Assembly: GCF_000697965.2 (NCBI RefSeq) | Contig: NZ_CP015881.1 | Location: 868,001 to 932,000, forward strand | Direction: 5' to 3' | Length of the DNA stretch: 64,000 nucleotides | From: Ensifer adhaerens | GTDB taxonomy: Bacteria > Pseudomonadota > Alphaproteobacteria > Rhizobiales > Rhizobiaceae | In this document: positions 33,780 to 44,001 of the stretch, piece by piece | Layout of the letters: every line of letters begins with the position of its first letter | How positions within the stretch are numbered: the stretch's first letter is position 1 | Made by a program: the position numbers and the translations under genes | The notes under the pieces: model-generated | Told to the model about the DNA's origin: nothing | What the model saw: only the letters and a program-made list of their open reading frames with translations | Databases searched by the model: none

Positions 33780-36700
33780 TCAGAACCGGACGCGGGCGCC
33801 GACCTTGGCACCGGCCGACTTCGAACCGTCGCCCTCGATGTTGAAGAGCAGCGAGAAGTCGAGGTCCCAGTTGTCGTTGTTGCTGAGCGCAAGCCCGGCC
33901 GACACCCGCCCGAACAGACCCTCGCCGTCAAGCGAGGCAAAGCCGACATCGGCGCCGACTGTCGGCGACAGGATCAGCCCGTTTTCCAGCTCCAGGGTGC
34001 GTTCGACGTCGAAGCCGATGCTGAGACGGGCCTGTTCCTCGATGAAGCCCTTGAGATCGATCACCTCGCCGAGCGGGTTCTTGACGGTGTAGTCCTCGGT
34101 CTCTTCATTGAAGTAGACGGCTCTCAGCTTCGGCATCAGCACCGTCGCCTCATCCAGTTGCCATTCGCCGGTCAGCTTGACGTCCGCCATCCAGCGGGTG
34201 GTGTCGAACGTGCCGGTGAAGATGCCGGTGTCGATGTCGTTGGACGAACCGCCATAGAGCAGGTTGGCGTCGAGGAAGACGCCCTGGCCGATCTCGAACG
34301 AGGCATAAGGACCGGCCAGCCAGCCGTTGCCTTTAAGCTCGGCATCCGCGTCGGTCGGATCGGTCATGTAGTCGTAGTGGAACGACAGGCCGATGAGCGC
34401 CCGATCGCTTAAGAGATAATCGGCGCCGAGCGAGAACAGGGCGAAATTGCCCCACTTGTCGTTTCTGTCGTCTTCATCCTTGTGGAACAGGAAACTGCCG
34501 TTCACCCAGATGTCGAACGGCCGGTCGGTCGCCACGAAGGTTTGACCGGTTGCTGCCGCATCGGCGGCATCGCGCGCCGCCTGGATCTGCGACAGGCTGG
34601 AGGAGAAGCCGAGGCGGGCACCCTTTTCCGACGGCGTCACCGCCGTCGTCACCGGATCGGTGCTCATCGCCGCCCGCCGCCGTTCGATCAGGCCGGGCAC
34701 CTTGACCGTCGACGACAACAGGTTCTGGCGATTGCGCACAAAATCGCGCACCAGCCCGTCGATCTCTTCGCCGGCAGCCTCCCGATCGAGCGCGATCTTG
34801 TAGGTGACGGAGCCAATATTGGACGAGCCTAGCGCGCTCCTGAGCGTATAACTGACCACCGCCGAGCCGGAATAGGACGGGTTCGGCGTGAACTTCAGAT
34901 AGAAGCCGACCGGCGTGAAGCTGGTGGCAGCGGCAAGCTCGCCTTCGATGATTTCGGCCGTGCCGGCAAAGGGCGGCGAGACCGAGGCAACCGATGCGTC
35001 GGTGAACGGACCGCCGGTGGCGCCACCGTTGAGATAGACATCCTTCGGCGTCGAACCGGCCGGAACCTCGACGACGACATTGGGCACCGTCACCGCACGA
35101 GCGTTCAGTTTCAGCGTATAGGCGGCCGAACCGCTGGCGCCGCGGCTGTCAGTCACAGCAATGGTGAAGTGATAGCTGTCAGGCACCGCATCGGCCGCGA
35201 GCGGTCCGGTCAATTCGCCAGTGGAGATATTCAGCACCATGCCATTCGGCAGGGCGCCGCTCTTGAGGCTGTAGACCAGCGCGCCGGTGCCACCGGTCGC
35301 CGAGACGCGTTGGGAATAGGCTTCGCCGACCATCGCGTCGGGAAGCCCACCGGCCGACGGGGTAAAGACGAAACTGGCGGAGGCAACGGCGATCTGATAG
35401 CTGGCCTGGCCTGTCGCGCCATTGGCATCGGTCGCCGTCACGGTGAAGGCGAAATCGCCATCGGCCGAAGGTCGTCCCGAGATCGTCCCGCTTGAGGCAT
35501 CGAGCGACAGACCGCCCGGCAGAGCACCCGACGAGACCGCGTAGTTGTAGGGGGCCGTGCCGGCGCTGGCTGAGATGTTCTGGCTGTAGGAAACGCCGGG
35601 CACGCCGTTGGCAAGCGCCCCGCCTGCCGGCGACAACAACAGCATCGGCGGCGAGACCGTGACGGAAACGGTTGAAGGCGCCGACGTGCCGGTCGCGTTC
35701 GTTGCCGTATAGGTGAAGCTGTCAGCGCCCGAATAGCCGGCATCAGGCGTGTAGAGGATCGTTGTCCCCGTCGCCGTAGCTGTGCCATGCGCGGGCGCGG
35801 TGGCGATCGCCACAGATGTTGCCGCCCCGCCGGTCAGACTGAGGCTGATAGCATTTGGGCTGGAGTTCGCAGCAACAGTCGCTGCAACCGGACCGGCCGA
35901 TGGCGCTTCGACGGCGACCGCGAGACTATAGTTCGCGGTGCCCGTCGCATTGTTCGCGTCGGTCGCCGTCACCGTGAACGTTGCCGCTCCATCGGCGGTC
36001 GGCGTTCCGGACAGGCGACCGTCGGCAGCAAGCGTCAAGCCGGCCGGAAGTGCACCACCGGTGACCGCATAGGTGTAGGGAGCCGTTCCGTTGGCGGCGA
36101 TGATCGTCAGGTCATAGGCGTCTGCAACGGTCGCACCGGCAAGCGCACCCGCAGCCGGCGTGAAGGCGAATGTCGGCGGAGACACCGTCACCGTGACCGT
36201 CGCTGCAGCGGACGTTCCGGTCGTATTCGCCGCCGTGTAGGTGAAGCTGTCGACGCCGGAGAAGCCGGCCGCCGGCGTATAGCTGAATGTGTTACCCGCG
36301 ACCGTGGCCGTACCGTGCGATGGGGGCGCTGCGATAGCGACCGAAGCGGCCGTGCCGCCCGTAAGGTTCGGCGTAATCCCGTTGGCCGACGAGTTGGCGG
36401 CAACGGTTGCCGTCGTGGCGTTGGCGATCGGCGCCTGGATGCGAACCTCCAGGCTATAGCTGCCGCTGGTTGCGGTCGCGCCATGGGTATCGGTCGCCTG
36501 AACCGTAAAGGTGAAGCTGCCGTCCGCCGTTGGCGTGCCGGACAGCGTACCGGCAGCGTCGAGCGAAAGTCCGGCCGGAAACGCGCCGCTGGCCAAGGCG
36601 TAGCTGTAGGCCGCCGTGCCGCCATTGGCCGTGAAGCTCTGGCTGTAGGTCGTTGCCACGGTTGCGGTCGGCAAAGCGCCGGCCGCCGGCGTGAAGGCGA

Positions 36701-39700
36701 ATATCGGCGCGGAGACGAGGAAGGACTGGCTCACACTGGACGCGGCCAGGTAAGCGCTGTCACCGGCTTGCGAGACCTCGATGGTGCAGGTGCCGCCATT
36801 GCGGAATGTGACATCGCCGGTTGACGTGACGACGCAGACGGGCGTCGTCAGAGACTGGAACGTGACCGGCAGAGCGGAACTGGCGCTCGCCGAAAGCGTC
36901 ACCGGCGTTGCATAGTCCTGCGGGCCGGGATTGGCGAAGGTGATCGTCTGTGGCGCCTTGGGCGTCACCGTGTTCGACGCACTGGAGGCCGGTCCCGCGC
37001 CGACAGCGTTGGTCGCCGTCACCGTGAACGTGTAGCTGGTGCCGTTGCTGAGACTGCCGACCGTGACCGGGCTCGACGTGCCCGTTCCAACAAAACCACC
37101 GGGATTGGACGTGACCGTGTAGCCGGTGATCGATGCACCGCCGGCGCTTACCGGCGCGGTAAAATTGACGGACACCTCGCCATCGCCAGCGATAGCCGTG
37201 CCCACCGTCGGGGCGTCCGGAACAACCGCGTTGACGGTAAAGCTCTGGGTGACCGTCGTCGCAGGCAGATAGGTGCCGTCGCCGCCCTGGTCGGCAGCAA
37301 TCGCGCAGGTCCCCGCGCTGTGGAAGGTCATGCTACCACCCGGCGTGATCGTGCACACGGCCGCGGTCGAGGATGTGAAGGCAACGGGCAAACTCGCGTC
37401 CGACGATGCCGTCAATGTCGGCGTGGTCCCGAACGTCTGCGCGCCCGGATTGGCAAAGGTGATCGTCTGGGTTGCGCGCGGCGTGACGGCGTTCGAGGCC
37501 GCCGACGCTGGCCCCGCGCCGGCACTGTTGGTTGCCGTCACCGTAAATGTATAGCTGGTCCCATTGCTGAGACCCGTCACCACGACCGGGCTTGACGACC
37601 CCGTCCCGGTGAAGCCACCCGGGTTCGACGTCACGGTGTAGCTAGAGATCGACGCTCCACCCGTGCTCGCCGGCGCCGTGAAGGCGACGGACGCCGAAGC
37701 GACATCGGCGGTTGCGGTTCCGATCGTCGGTGCGCCGGGTACGACGGCATCGACCGTGAACGTCTGTGAGACCGTCGGTGCAGCCAGGTACGTTCCGTTG
37801 CCCACCTGATCGGCTGCGATGGTGCAACTGCCGGCCTGATGGAAGGTCAAATCGCCCTCGGGCGTCACAGTGCACACGCCGGCAGTCGACGAGGTAAAGG
37901 CAACAGCCAGGCTGGAGCTTGCCGTCGCCGTCAATGTCGGCGACGTGCCGAACGCCTGCGTACCCGGATTGGCGAACGTGATCGTCTGTGCGGATCGCGG
38001 CGTCACCGCATTGGAGGCGGCCGACGCGGTGCTTGTCCCGGCGCTGTTGGTGGCGGTCACGGTGAACGTATAGCTCGTGCCGTTGATCAGGCCAGTCACC
38101 CTGATCGGGCTCGTCGTATCCGTGGCCGTCATGCCGCCGGGGTTCGACGTCACGGTATAGCCCGTGATCGTCGCGCCGCCGTTCGACGCCGGGGCGGTGA
38201 ACGACACGTCTGCATAGGCGTCCCCCTCCACGGCCGCACCGATGGTGGGCGCGTCGGGCACGGTCGGCGCGACGTCGACAGTGAAGACCTGGCTGCCGGT
38301 CGCGCCATAGGCGTCCGTTGCCGTAACGGTAAAGGTGACGGCGCCACCGATCGATGCAGTGCCCGACAACACTCCGTTGTTCGCCAGCGTCATGCCAGCG
38401 GGCAAGGCATTCTGCGTGACGGCGAATGTGTAGGGGCTTGCGCCGCCTGATGCCGCCAGGGTTTGTGAATAGGCGGTGCCAGCGGTCGGATCAGGAAGCG
38501 TCGCCGGCGAGAGCGCGATCGTCGGCGCAGCGATGGTGATGGAGAATGCGCGCGAGGCGGTCGAGCCTTCGGGATCGGTCGCTGTCACTGTGAAATTGAA
38601 CGGACCGCTTGCCGTTGGGGTGCCGGAGACGACGCCGCCGCTCGAGATCGCCATGCCGGCGGGCAGTGCACCGGAGGTCGTTGCGTAACTCAAGGTGCCC
38701 GATCCCCCGGTGGCACTTAGCGTTTGCGCCGCATAGGCCTGGTTGTAGACCGGGTTCGGCAGCGTTGTAGTCGAAATCGCAATCGGTGCGTAGGCAACCG
38801 AATTGTCGGTGCTGGTGGATAGGGCGTTGGTAAAGCCGGCCGCGCTCGTGGCCTTGCCGGCGGGTATGGACGCCACGACCGTGCCTGCCTGCGTCATTCC
38901 GCTGACCGAAACGGTGTAATTGGCGCCCGATCCCGAAACACTCGCCGTCGTCGCGCCGGCCGTGCCTGAAATCTGGACGTCGCCAGCGGAAAAGCCGGTG
39001 ACGGACTTGCTGAACACCACATCGAACGCAACGGATGTCTTGGCGCTGGGATCGGATTGCGAGCCTGCCTGGTTGATCGCGACCGTCGGTTTGGTGTCGA
39101 CCCAGTGGCTGGCGCCGGTCGCAGTGCCGGTGCTGCAGCCGCTGCCGCCACCGTAGCTGGCGGAAACCGCGTGCTGTCCGAGGGGCAGCGTCGATGTCTG
39201 GAAGGTCGCAGACGATGCCGTGCTGACGGGCCCGGTCGGCGTCAACCCAAGGGTCGTCGACTGCGATCCGATCGTGATCGTCACGTTTCCAGGCGGAGAC
39301 TGTCCGGCGTTACAGCCCATCGACGATACCGTTGCCGTCACCGAAACCTGTTCGCCCGGCAGCGACGGTCTCGGGGAAGATACGACATCAACGACAACCG
39401 GTCCCCCTGTGGCCGCCTTGACGACGATGTTGTTGCTGTTGGCGGTGTAGTTGCCGCCCGTGCGCGTGCCCGTGAATGTGACCCAATCGGAAAACTGGCC
39501 GGACATCGCATCGAGGGAATCGACCTGATAGGAGCCTGTGCAGGTCACGGAAGACGTCGTGCCGCCGCCCGGGATTGCCGGGCATGAAACGACGACGCCC
39601 TTGTTCGCGGTGGTCGCAGGCGCGATGCTGAGAATATTGTAGGATCCGGGGTTCAGCACATAGCTGAAATTGATCGTGTCGCCAGCCGCATTGAAGGTCG

Positions 39701-39854
39701 CCGGGTTCGCCGAAATCGTCACAACCTGCGCCGAGGCACCAATGGCAGAAGCCAGAAGAATGCCAATCGCCGCGAAAAATGTCCTGAAATACAAACCCTG
39801 GAATGCAGACGAAAAAATCTTCCCGCCCGCGACGCTTCCGCACCGCAGCCCCAT
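33780..39854 (-). CDS. Giant repeat-rich autotransporter-like adhesin
   Basis: This 2,024-residue surface protein has a signal peptide ending ASAIGASA. About 1,700 residues of Ig-like repeats follow: putative-Ig (He_PIG) units with LPAGMTL-type blocks; three fibronectin-III-like units with ITGYTVTSNPGG that alternate with three units starting QTITFANPG (repeat period about 520 bp, 36.7-38.3 kb); and two cadherin-like units with YTPAAGFSGVDSFTYTA. The last 270 residues form an autotransporter-type beta-barrel ending in GARVRF. It probably acts in adhesion or biofilm formation. The start at 39854 rather than 39866 gives the better leader; no ribosome site decides it. Confidence 0.85.
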   Translation of the reverse strand: MGLRCGSVAGGKIFSSAFQGLYFRTFFAAIGILLASAIGASAQVVTISANPATFNAAGDTINFSYVLNPGSYNILSIAPATTANKGVVVSCPAIPGGGTTSSVTCTGSYQVDSLDAMSGQFSDWVTFTGTRTGGNYTANSNNIVVKAATGGPVVVDVVSSPRPSLPGEQVSVTATVSSMGCNAGQSPPGNVTITIGSQSTTLGLTPTGPVSTASSATFQTSTLPLGQHAVSASYGGGSGCSTGTATGASHWVDTKPTVAINQAGSQSDPSAKTSVAFDVVFSKSVTGFSAGDVQISGTAGATTASVSGSGANYTVSVSGMTQAGTVVASIPAGKATSAAGFTNALSTSTDNSVAYAPIAISTTTLPNPVYNQAYAAQTLSATGGSGTLSYATTSGALPAGMAISSGGVVSGTPTASGPFNFTVTATDPEGSTASRAFSITIAAPTIALSPATLPDPTAGTAYSQTLAASGGASPYTFAVTQNALPAGMTLANNGVLSGTASIGGAVTFTVTATDAYGATGSQVFTVDVAPTVPDAPTIGAAVEGDAYADVSFTAPASNGGATITGYTVTSNPGGMTATDTTSPIRVTGLINGTSYTFTVTATNSAGTSTASAASNAVTPRSAQTITFANPGTQAFGTSPTLTATASSSLAVAFTSSTAGVCTVTPEGDLTFHQAGSCTIAADQVGNGTYLAAPTVSQTFTVDAVVPGAPTIGTATADVASASVAFTAPASTGGASISSYTVTSNPGGFTGTGSSSPVVVTGLSNGTSYTFTVTATNSAGAGPASAASNAVTPRATQTITFANPGAQTFGTTPTLTASSDASLPVAFTSSTAAVCTITPGGSMTFHSAGTCAIAADQGGDGTYLPATTVTQSFTVNAVVPDAPTVGTAIAGDGEVSVNFTAPVSAGGASITGYTVTSNPGGFVGTGTSSPVTVGSLSNGTSYTFTVTATNAVGAGPASSASNTVTPKAPQTITFANPGPQDYATPVTLSASASSALPVTFQSLTTPVCVVTSTGDVTFRNGGTCTIEVSQAGDSAYLAASSVSQSFLVSAPIFAFTPAAGALPTATVATTYSQSFTANGGTAAYSYALASGAFPAGLSLDAAGTLSGTPTADGSFTFTVQATDTHGATATSGSYSLEVRIQAPIANATTATVAANSSANGITPNLTGGTAASVAIAAPPSHGTATVAGNTFSYTPAAGFSGVDSFTYTAANTTGTSAAATVTVTVSPPTFAFTPAAGALAGATVADAYDLTIIAANGTAPYTYAVTGGALPAGLTLAADGRLSGTPTADGAATFTVTATDANNATGTANYSLAVAVEAPSAGPVAATVAANSSPNAISLSLTGGAATSVAIATAPAHGTATATGTTILYTPDAGYSGADSFTYTATNATGTSAPSTVSVTVSPPMLLLSPAGGALANGVPGVSYSQNISASAGTAPYNYAVSSGALPGGLSLDASSGTISGRPSADGDFAFTVTATDANGATGQASYQIAVASASFVFTPSAGGLPDAMVGEAYSQRVSATGGTGALVYSLKSGALPNGMVLNISTGELTGPLAADAVPDSYHFTIAVTDSRGASGSAAYTLKLNARAVTVPNVVVEVPAGSTPKDVYLNGGATGGPFTDASVASVSPPFAGTAEIIEGELAAATSFTPVGFYLKFTPNPSYSGSAVVSYTLRSALGSSNIGSVTYKIALDREAAGEEIDGLVRDFVRNRQNLLSSTVKVPGLIERRRAAMSTDPVTTAVTPSEKGARLGFSSSLSQIQAARDAADAAATGQTFVATDRPFDIWVNGSFLFHKDEDDRNDKWGNFALFSLGADYLLSDRALIGLSFHYDYMTDPTDADAELKGNGWLAGPYASFEIGQGVFLDANLLYGGSSNDIDTGIFTGTFDTTRWMADVKLTGEWQLDEATVLMPKLRAVYFNEETEDYTVKNPLGEVIDLKGFIEEQARLSIGFDVERTLELENGLILSPTVGADVGFASLDGEGLFGRVSAGLALSNNDNWDLDFSLLFNIEGDGSKSAGAKVGARVRF
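36715..38275 (-). repeat. Three tandem ~520-bp repeats within the adhesin gene
   Basis: Three protein units, each a fibronectin-III-like domain (VPDAPTIG or VPGAPTIG start) followed by a domain starting QTITFANPG, begin near 38.27, 37.74 and 37.22 kb. They are highly similar but not identical and could recombine to change the length of the adhesin. Confidence 0.75.
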
Positions 39855-40110
39855 AAATACCCCCAATATATGCCGGGAAAATTAGCCCCATCTCCCAGTC
39901 GAGGCAGCTAATAAAGTGGAAGGTACTGAGTCAATCGCACAACTCACCATTGCCGGAGAAAATGCGGTCGGCCGTTGCCATGTGGCTTATCTATCACACT
40001 TTTTGGCGCCGCAGCCGACTGAACTTCAGCTGCGCCGAGTGACGGCCCCAAGGTCAGCAACTTCAGGAGGAGTGCACGAAAATGGCGGCCAGCCGTCGCG
40101 AAGAGAATCG

Positions 40111-40869
40111 TTATTCCGCGCTTGGCCTCTTCCGGCTTCGAAAGACGAGGTATGCGCCCCCCACACTCATGGCCGCCAGCGCGAACCACGTCAGCGCGTA
40201 GACAAGATGGCTGTTGCGGAAGCTGACGACTGTGAGACCGCCGATCGGTAGGCCGCCTGGGTTTGGCGTCGCGTCCGCGTCGATGAAATAGGGCGCGACA
40301 TCCGTCAGCTCTTGTGCTGCGGCGATTGCCGCGACATCGCGGGAAAACCAGCGATCGCCAGCCGGATCGTTGGAGCGAAGAAAGGCGCCGCCGGGTTCGC
40401 TGATGCGCAAGAGCCCGGTGATCCCGGTGGTCCCAGGCGTTTCGCCTTCGGCGCGGGCAGTCCGATCGCGCCGGTCGGCGGGCACGAAGCCACGATTGAC
40501 GAGAACCGTCGTGCCGTCTTCGCGGCGCATCGGCGTCAACACCCAGAACCCGGCGCCCCGCTCGGTTACGGCCTGCACCAGAACCGACTTGTCGTGGCTA
40601 AAGGTACCCGTTGCCGTGACGCGAAGGTATTCGTCGTTCTCTCGGGTGATGCCGCCCCAGTCCGGCCGCGACGGGGCCGGGACGGCGTCAGCGTGCACAC
40701 GCGCATCGACGCGAGCGATCAGATCGAGCTTCCAGAAGAGCCGCTGGATCTGCCAGGTCCCGAGCGCCACGAAGATGGCGCAGAGAAACAGGAGCGCGCC
40801 GGTCAGAAGGAACCTGGCGCGAGAGGATGCTTTCGCACCCTCCCCTTTCACGTCGCGGCCGCCGGTCAT
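40111..40869 (-). CDS. SURF1 family oxidase assembly protein
   Basis: This 252-residue protein has two spans, one near each end (about residues 20-40 and 225-245), with the family blocks LGTWQIQRLFWK, VLVNRGFVP and ALTWFALAA. SURF1 helps haem insertion in haem-copper oxidases. It lies 22 bp after cyoD on the same strand and serves the adjacent quinol oxidase. Confidence 0.92.
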   Translation of the reverse strand: MTGGRDVKGEGAKASSRARFLLTGALLFLCAIFVALGTWQIQRLFWKLDLIARVDARVHADAVPAPSRPDWGGITRENDEYLRVTATGTFSHDKSVLVQAVTERGAGFWVLTPMRREDGTTVLVNRGFVPADRRDRTARAEGETPGTTGITGLLRISEPGGAFLRSNDPAGDRWFSRDVAAIAAAQELTDVAPYFIDADATPNPGGLPIGGLTVVSFRNSHLVYALTWFALAAMSVGGAYLVFRSRKRPSAE

Positions 40870-40891
40870 GTTCGCGTCTACCCGCCCCTGA

Positions 40892-41296
40892 TCAGGGCAT
40901 GTTCTTCATCATCTCGTGGGTCATCGGCATCATGTTGGTATTGAGATGATGCATGACCCAGAGCGAGCCGGCGAGCGCAATACCGACGATGATGATCGTG
41001 AAGATCAGCGCCATCAGCGTCCAGCCGCCTTCCGAACGGGCGTTCATGTGCAGGAAGTAGATAACGTGCACGACGATCTGGACGACGCCGATACCCATGA
41101 CGAGCACGGCGGTCAGCAACTTGCTGTCGAGCGCGCCGCTCATGACCAGCCAGAACGGGATAGCCGTCAGGATGACCGACAGGATGAAGCCCGTCATGTA
41201 GCTCTTGAGCGAACCATGCCCGGCAGCGTCGCCCGGATGGCTGTGCGCGTGGTGAGGCTCGAACGCGCTTTCGTGGCCAGGATGCTGCGAACTCAT
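40892..41296 (-). CDS. cyoD: Cytochrome bo3 ubiquinol oxidase subunit IV CyoD
   Basis: This 134-residue protein has a His-rich N-terminus, three spans and a Met-rich tail (MMPMTHEMMKNMP). The start at 41296 overlaps the cyoC stop by 4 bp. It is fourth in cyoABCD. Confidence 0.93.
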   Translation of the reverse strand: MSSQHPGHESAFEPHHAHSHPGDAAGHGSLKSYMTGFILSVILTAIPFWLVMSGALDSKLLTAVLVMGIGVVQIVVHVIYFLHMNARSEGGWTLMALIFTIIIVGIALAGSLWVMHHLNTNMMPMTHEMMKNMP

Positions 41297-41913
41297 CCGA
41301 GTACTCCCAACAGATAGACGAAGGAGAAGACGCCGATCCAGATGACGTCGAGGAAGTGCCAGAACATGGAGAGGCACATCAGGCGGCGGCGGTTTTCCGG
41401 GTTCAAGCCATGTTTTTTGACCTGCACCATCAGCGTGATCAGCCAGATGATGCCGAAAGTGACGTGCAGCCCGTGCGTGCCGACCAGCGTGAAGAACGAG
41501 GACAGGAAGGCCGAACGCGTCGGACCGGCACCCTCGTGGATCAGGTGGTAGAACTCATAGAGCTCGAGCGCGAGGAAGATCGCTCCGAACACGCCGGTGA
41601 CGCCGAGCCAGAACAGCGTCTCCATCTTGGCGTTGCGCTCCATCTGAAGCATGGCAAAGCCGTAGGTGATCGACGAGAACAACAGCATCGCCGTGTTGAT
41701 GGCGATCAGGTTGAGGTCGAACAGGTCGGCTGGTGCGGGACCTGCCGCGTAGTTGCGCCCGACCACACCGTGCGTGGCGAAGAGAACGGCGAAGATCAAG
41801 CAGTCGCTCATCAGGTAGAGCCAGAAGCCCAGCATAGTGCTGTGCTCCGGGTGGTGCTCTTCCTTGAGGTAGAACTGCGGCTTTTCTGTTTCTTGGACTT
41901 GGGTTTGGCTCAT
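41293..41913 (-). CDS. cyoC: Cytochrome bo3 ubiquinol oxidase subunit III CyoC
   Basis: This 206-residue, five-span COX3-like subunit shows GTHGLHVTFGIIWL near the fourth helix. The start at 41913 (MSQTQVQ) fits the family; the longer frame runs into cyoB. It lies 4 bp after cyoB. Confidence 0.93.
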   Translation of the reverse strand: MSQTQVQETEKPQFYLKEEHHPEHSTMLGFWLYLMSDCLIFAVLFATHGVVGRNYAAGPAPADLFDLNLIAINTAMLLFSSITYGFAMLQMERNAKMETLFWLGVTGVFGAIFLALELYEFYHLIHEGAGPTRSAFLSSFFTLVGTHGLHVTFGIIWLITLMVQVKKHGLNPENRRRLMCLSMFWHFLDVIWIGVFSFVYLLGVLG

Positions 41914-41917
41914 CGTT

Positions 41918-43921
41918 TCAGATCCGTTCCGCAAGCAGTTTCGAGCGTGCGTCTTCGGTCGCCGCGACGGTTTCCGCGGGAATGAAGAAATCACGGTTGT
42001 AGTTGAAGGTATGGCCGATGGAGACCGCAATCAGGGCGATGAAGGATACCGCCGCCAGCCACCAGATGTACCAGATCAACGCGAAGGCGAGCACGACGCT
42101 GATGCCGGAGAGAATGATGCCAGTGCCGGTGTTCTTCGGCATGTGGATCGGCTTGAAGCCTTCGAGCGGACGCTCGTAACCCCGGTTCTTCATGTCGTAC
42201 CAGCTGTCATGGTCGTGAACGACGGGCGTGAAGGCGAAGTTGTAGTCCGGCGGCGGCGACGAGGTCGACCATTCGAGCGTGCGGCCATCCCAGGCATCGC
42301 CTGAGGTTTCACGCAGTTGGTCGCGACGCAGGAAGCTGACGACAAGTTGGATGATGAAGGACGCGATGCCGATGGCGATCAGGACCGCACCGAAGGCGGC
42401 GATGATGAACCAGATCTGCAGCGAGGGATCCTCGAACTGGCTGACACGCCGGGTGACCCCCATCAGGCCGAGCACGTAGAGCGGCATGAAGGCGAAGAAG
42501 AAGCCGATCTGCCAGAACCAGAAGCTCATCTTGCCCCAGAAGGGATCGAGCTTGTAGCCGAAGGCCTTCGGCCACCAGTAGACAAGGCCGGCCATCAGCC
42601 CGAACAGCACACCGCCGATGATGACGTTGTGGAAGTGGGCAATCAGGAACAGCGAGTTGTGCAGCACGAAGTCGGCCGGCGGGATCGCCAGCATGACGCC
42701 GGTCATGCCGCCGATGACGAAGGTCACCATGAAACCGATCGTCCACAGCATCGGCAGTTCGTAGCGGATACGGCCGCGATACATGGTGAAGAGCCAATTG
42801 AACATCTTCGCCCCGGTCGGGATCGAGATGATCATCGTGGTGATGCCGAAGAAGGCGTTCACCGAGGCACCCGAACCCATGGTGAAGAAGTGATGCAGCC
42901 ACACCAGGTAGGAGAGGATCATGATCACGCAGGTGGCGTAGACCATCGACGTATAACCGAACAGGCGCTTGCCGCAGAAGGTCGCGACGACTTCGGAGAA
43001 GATGCCGAAGGCCGGCAGCACGAGAATGTAGACTTCCGGGTGGCCCCAGATCCAGATGAGGTTGATGTACATCATCGGATTGCCACCAAGGTCATTGGTG
43101 AAAAAGTTGAAGCCGAGGTAGCGGTCGAGCGACAACAGCGCAAGCGTCGCCGTCAGGATCGGGAAGGTCGCGACGATGAGGATGTTGGTGCAGAGCGACG
43201 TCCAGGTGAAGACCGGCATCTTCATGAAGGTCATGCCCGGAGCGCGCATCTTCACGATCGTGGCGATCAGGTTGATGCCGGATAAGGTCGTCCCGACGCC
43301 CGCCACCTGTAGGCCCCATATGTAATAGTCGACGCCGACGCCGGGACTGTAGTCGGCACCCGAGAGCGGCGGATAGGCGAGCCAGCCGGTGCGCGCGAAT
43401 TCACCGACGAACAGCGACATCATGATAATGACCGCACCGCCCGTCGTCATCCAGAACGAGAAATTGTTGAGGAAGGGGAACGAGACGTCGCGCGCGCCGA
43501 TCTGCAGCGGCACGACATAGTTCATGAAACCGGTGACGAAGGGCATCGCCACGAAGAAGATCATGATCACGCCGTGGGCAGTGAAGATCTGGTCGTAGTG
43601 GTGCGGGTTGAGATAGCCTTCGTTGCCGTTGAAGGCGATCGCCTGCTGTATGCGCATCATGATCGCGTCGGCAAATCCGCGCAAAAGCATCACGATCGCC
43701 AGGATGATGTACATGATGCCGATCTTCTTGTGATCGACCGACGTGAACCACTCGTTCCAGAGATAGCCCCAGAGCTTGTACTTCGTGATCAGCGCGAGGA
43801 TCGCCAGGCCGCCCACGGCCACGGCTGCGAAGGTCACGACAAGGATCGGCTCGTGGTATGGGATCGCTTCCCAGGTAAGCCGCCCGAAGATGAATTGCGT
43901 GAGGCTGGTGTCACCAAACAT
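41918..43921 (-). CDS. cyoB: Cytochrome bo3 ubiquinol oxidase subunit I CyoB
   Basis: This 667-residue catalytic subunit reduces O2 to water and pumps protons. It has about 15 spans, the [20 protein letters not shown] block holding a CuB His and the Tyr crosslink pair, and the HFHNVIIG block with haem ligands. All key histidines appear intact. It is the O2-respiring counterpart of the denitrification block to the left. Confidence 0.97.
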   Translation of the reverse strand: MFGDTSLTQFIFGRLTWEAIPYHEPILVVTFAAVAVGGLAILALITKYKLWGYLWNEWFTSVDHKKIGIMYIILAIVMLLRGFADAIMMRIQQAIAFNGNEGYLNPHHYDQIFTAHGVIMIFFVAMPFVTGFMNYVVPLQIGARDVSFPFLNNFSFWMTTGGAVIIMMSLFVGEFARTGWLAYPPLSGADYSPGVGVDYYIWGLQVAGVGTTLSGINLIATIVKMRAPGMTFMKMPVFTWTSLCTNILIVATFPILTATLALLSLDRYLGFNFFTNDLGGNPMMYINLIWIWGHPEVYILVLPAFGIFSEVVATFCGKRLFGYTSMVYATCVIMILSYLVWLHHFFTMGSGASVNAFFGITTMIISIPTGAKMFNWLFTMYRGRIRYELPMLWTIGFMVTFVIGGMTGVMLAIPPADFVLHNSLFLIAHFHNVIIGGVLFGLMAGLVYWWPKAFGYKLDPFWGKMSFWFWQIGFFFAFMPLYVLGLMGVTRRVSQFEDPSLQIWFIIAAFGAVLIAIGIASFIIQLVVSFLRRDQLRETSGDAWDGRTLEWSTSSPPPDYNFAFTPVVHDHDSWYDMKNRGYERPLEGFKPIHMPKNTGTGIILSGISVVLAFALIWYIWWLAAVSFIALIAVSIGHTFNYNRDFFIPAETVAATEDARSKLLAERI

Positions 43922-44001
43922 GGGTCTTCCAATATGTCTCGAATTGCGGCCCGAAGGGCCCTGGCGCTCGCTGGATCAAAGCCGGCGAGCGCGCGAAAGT
44001 C

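Noticed and set aside
35787..36824. 345-codon Arg/Gly-rich frame opposite the adhesin
   Set aside because: Composition reflects the repeat DNA of the adhesin read on the other strand.
36715..38275. Tandem repeats considered as CRISPR or other noncoding array
   Set aside because: The repeats are about 520 bp long, keep the reading frame and encode protein domains.
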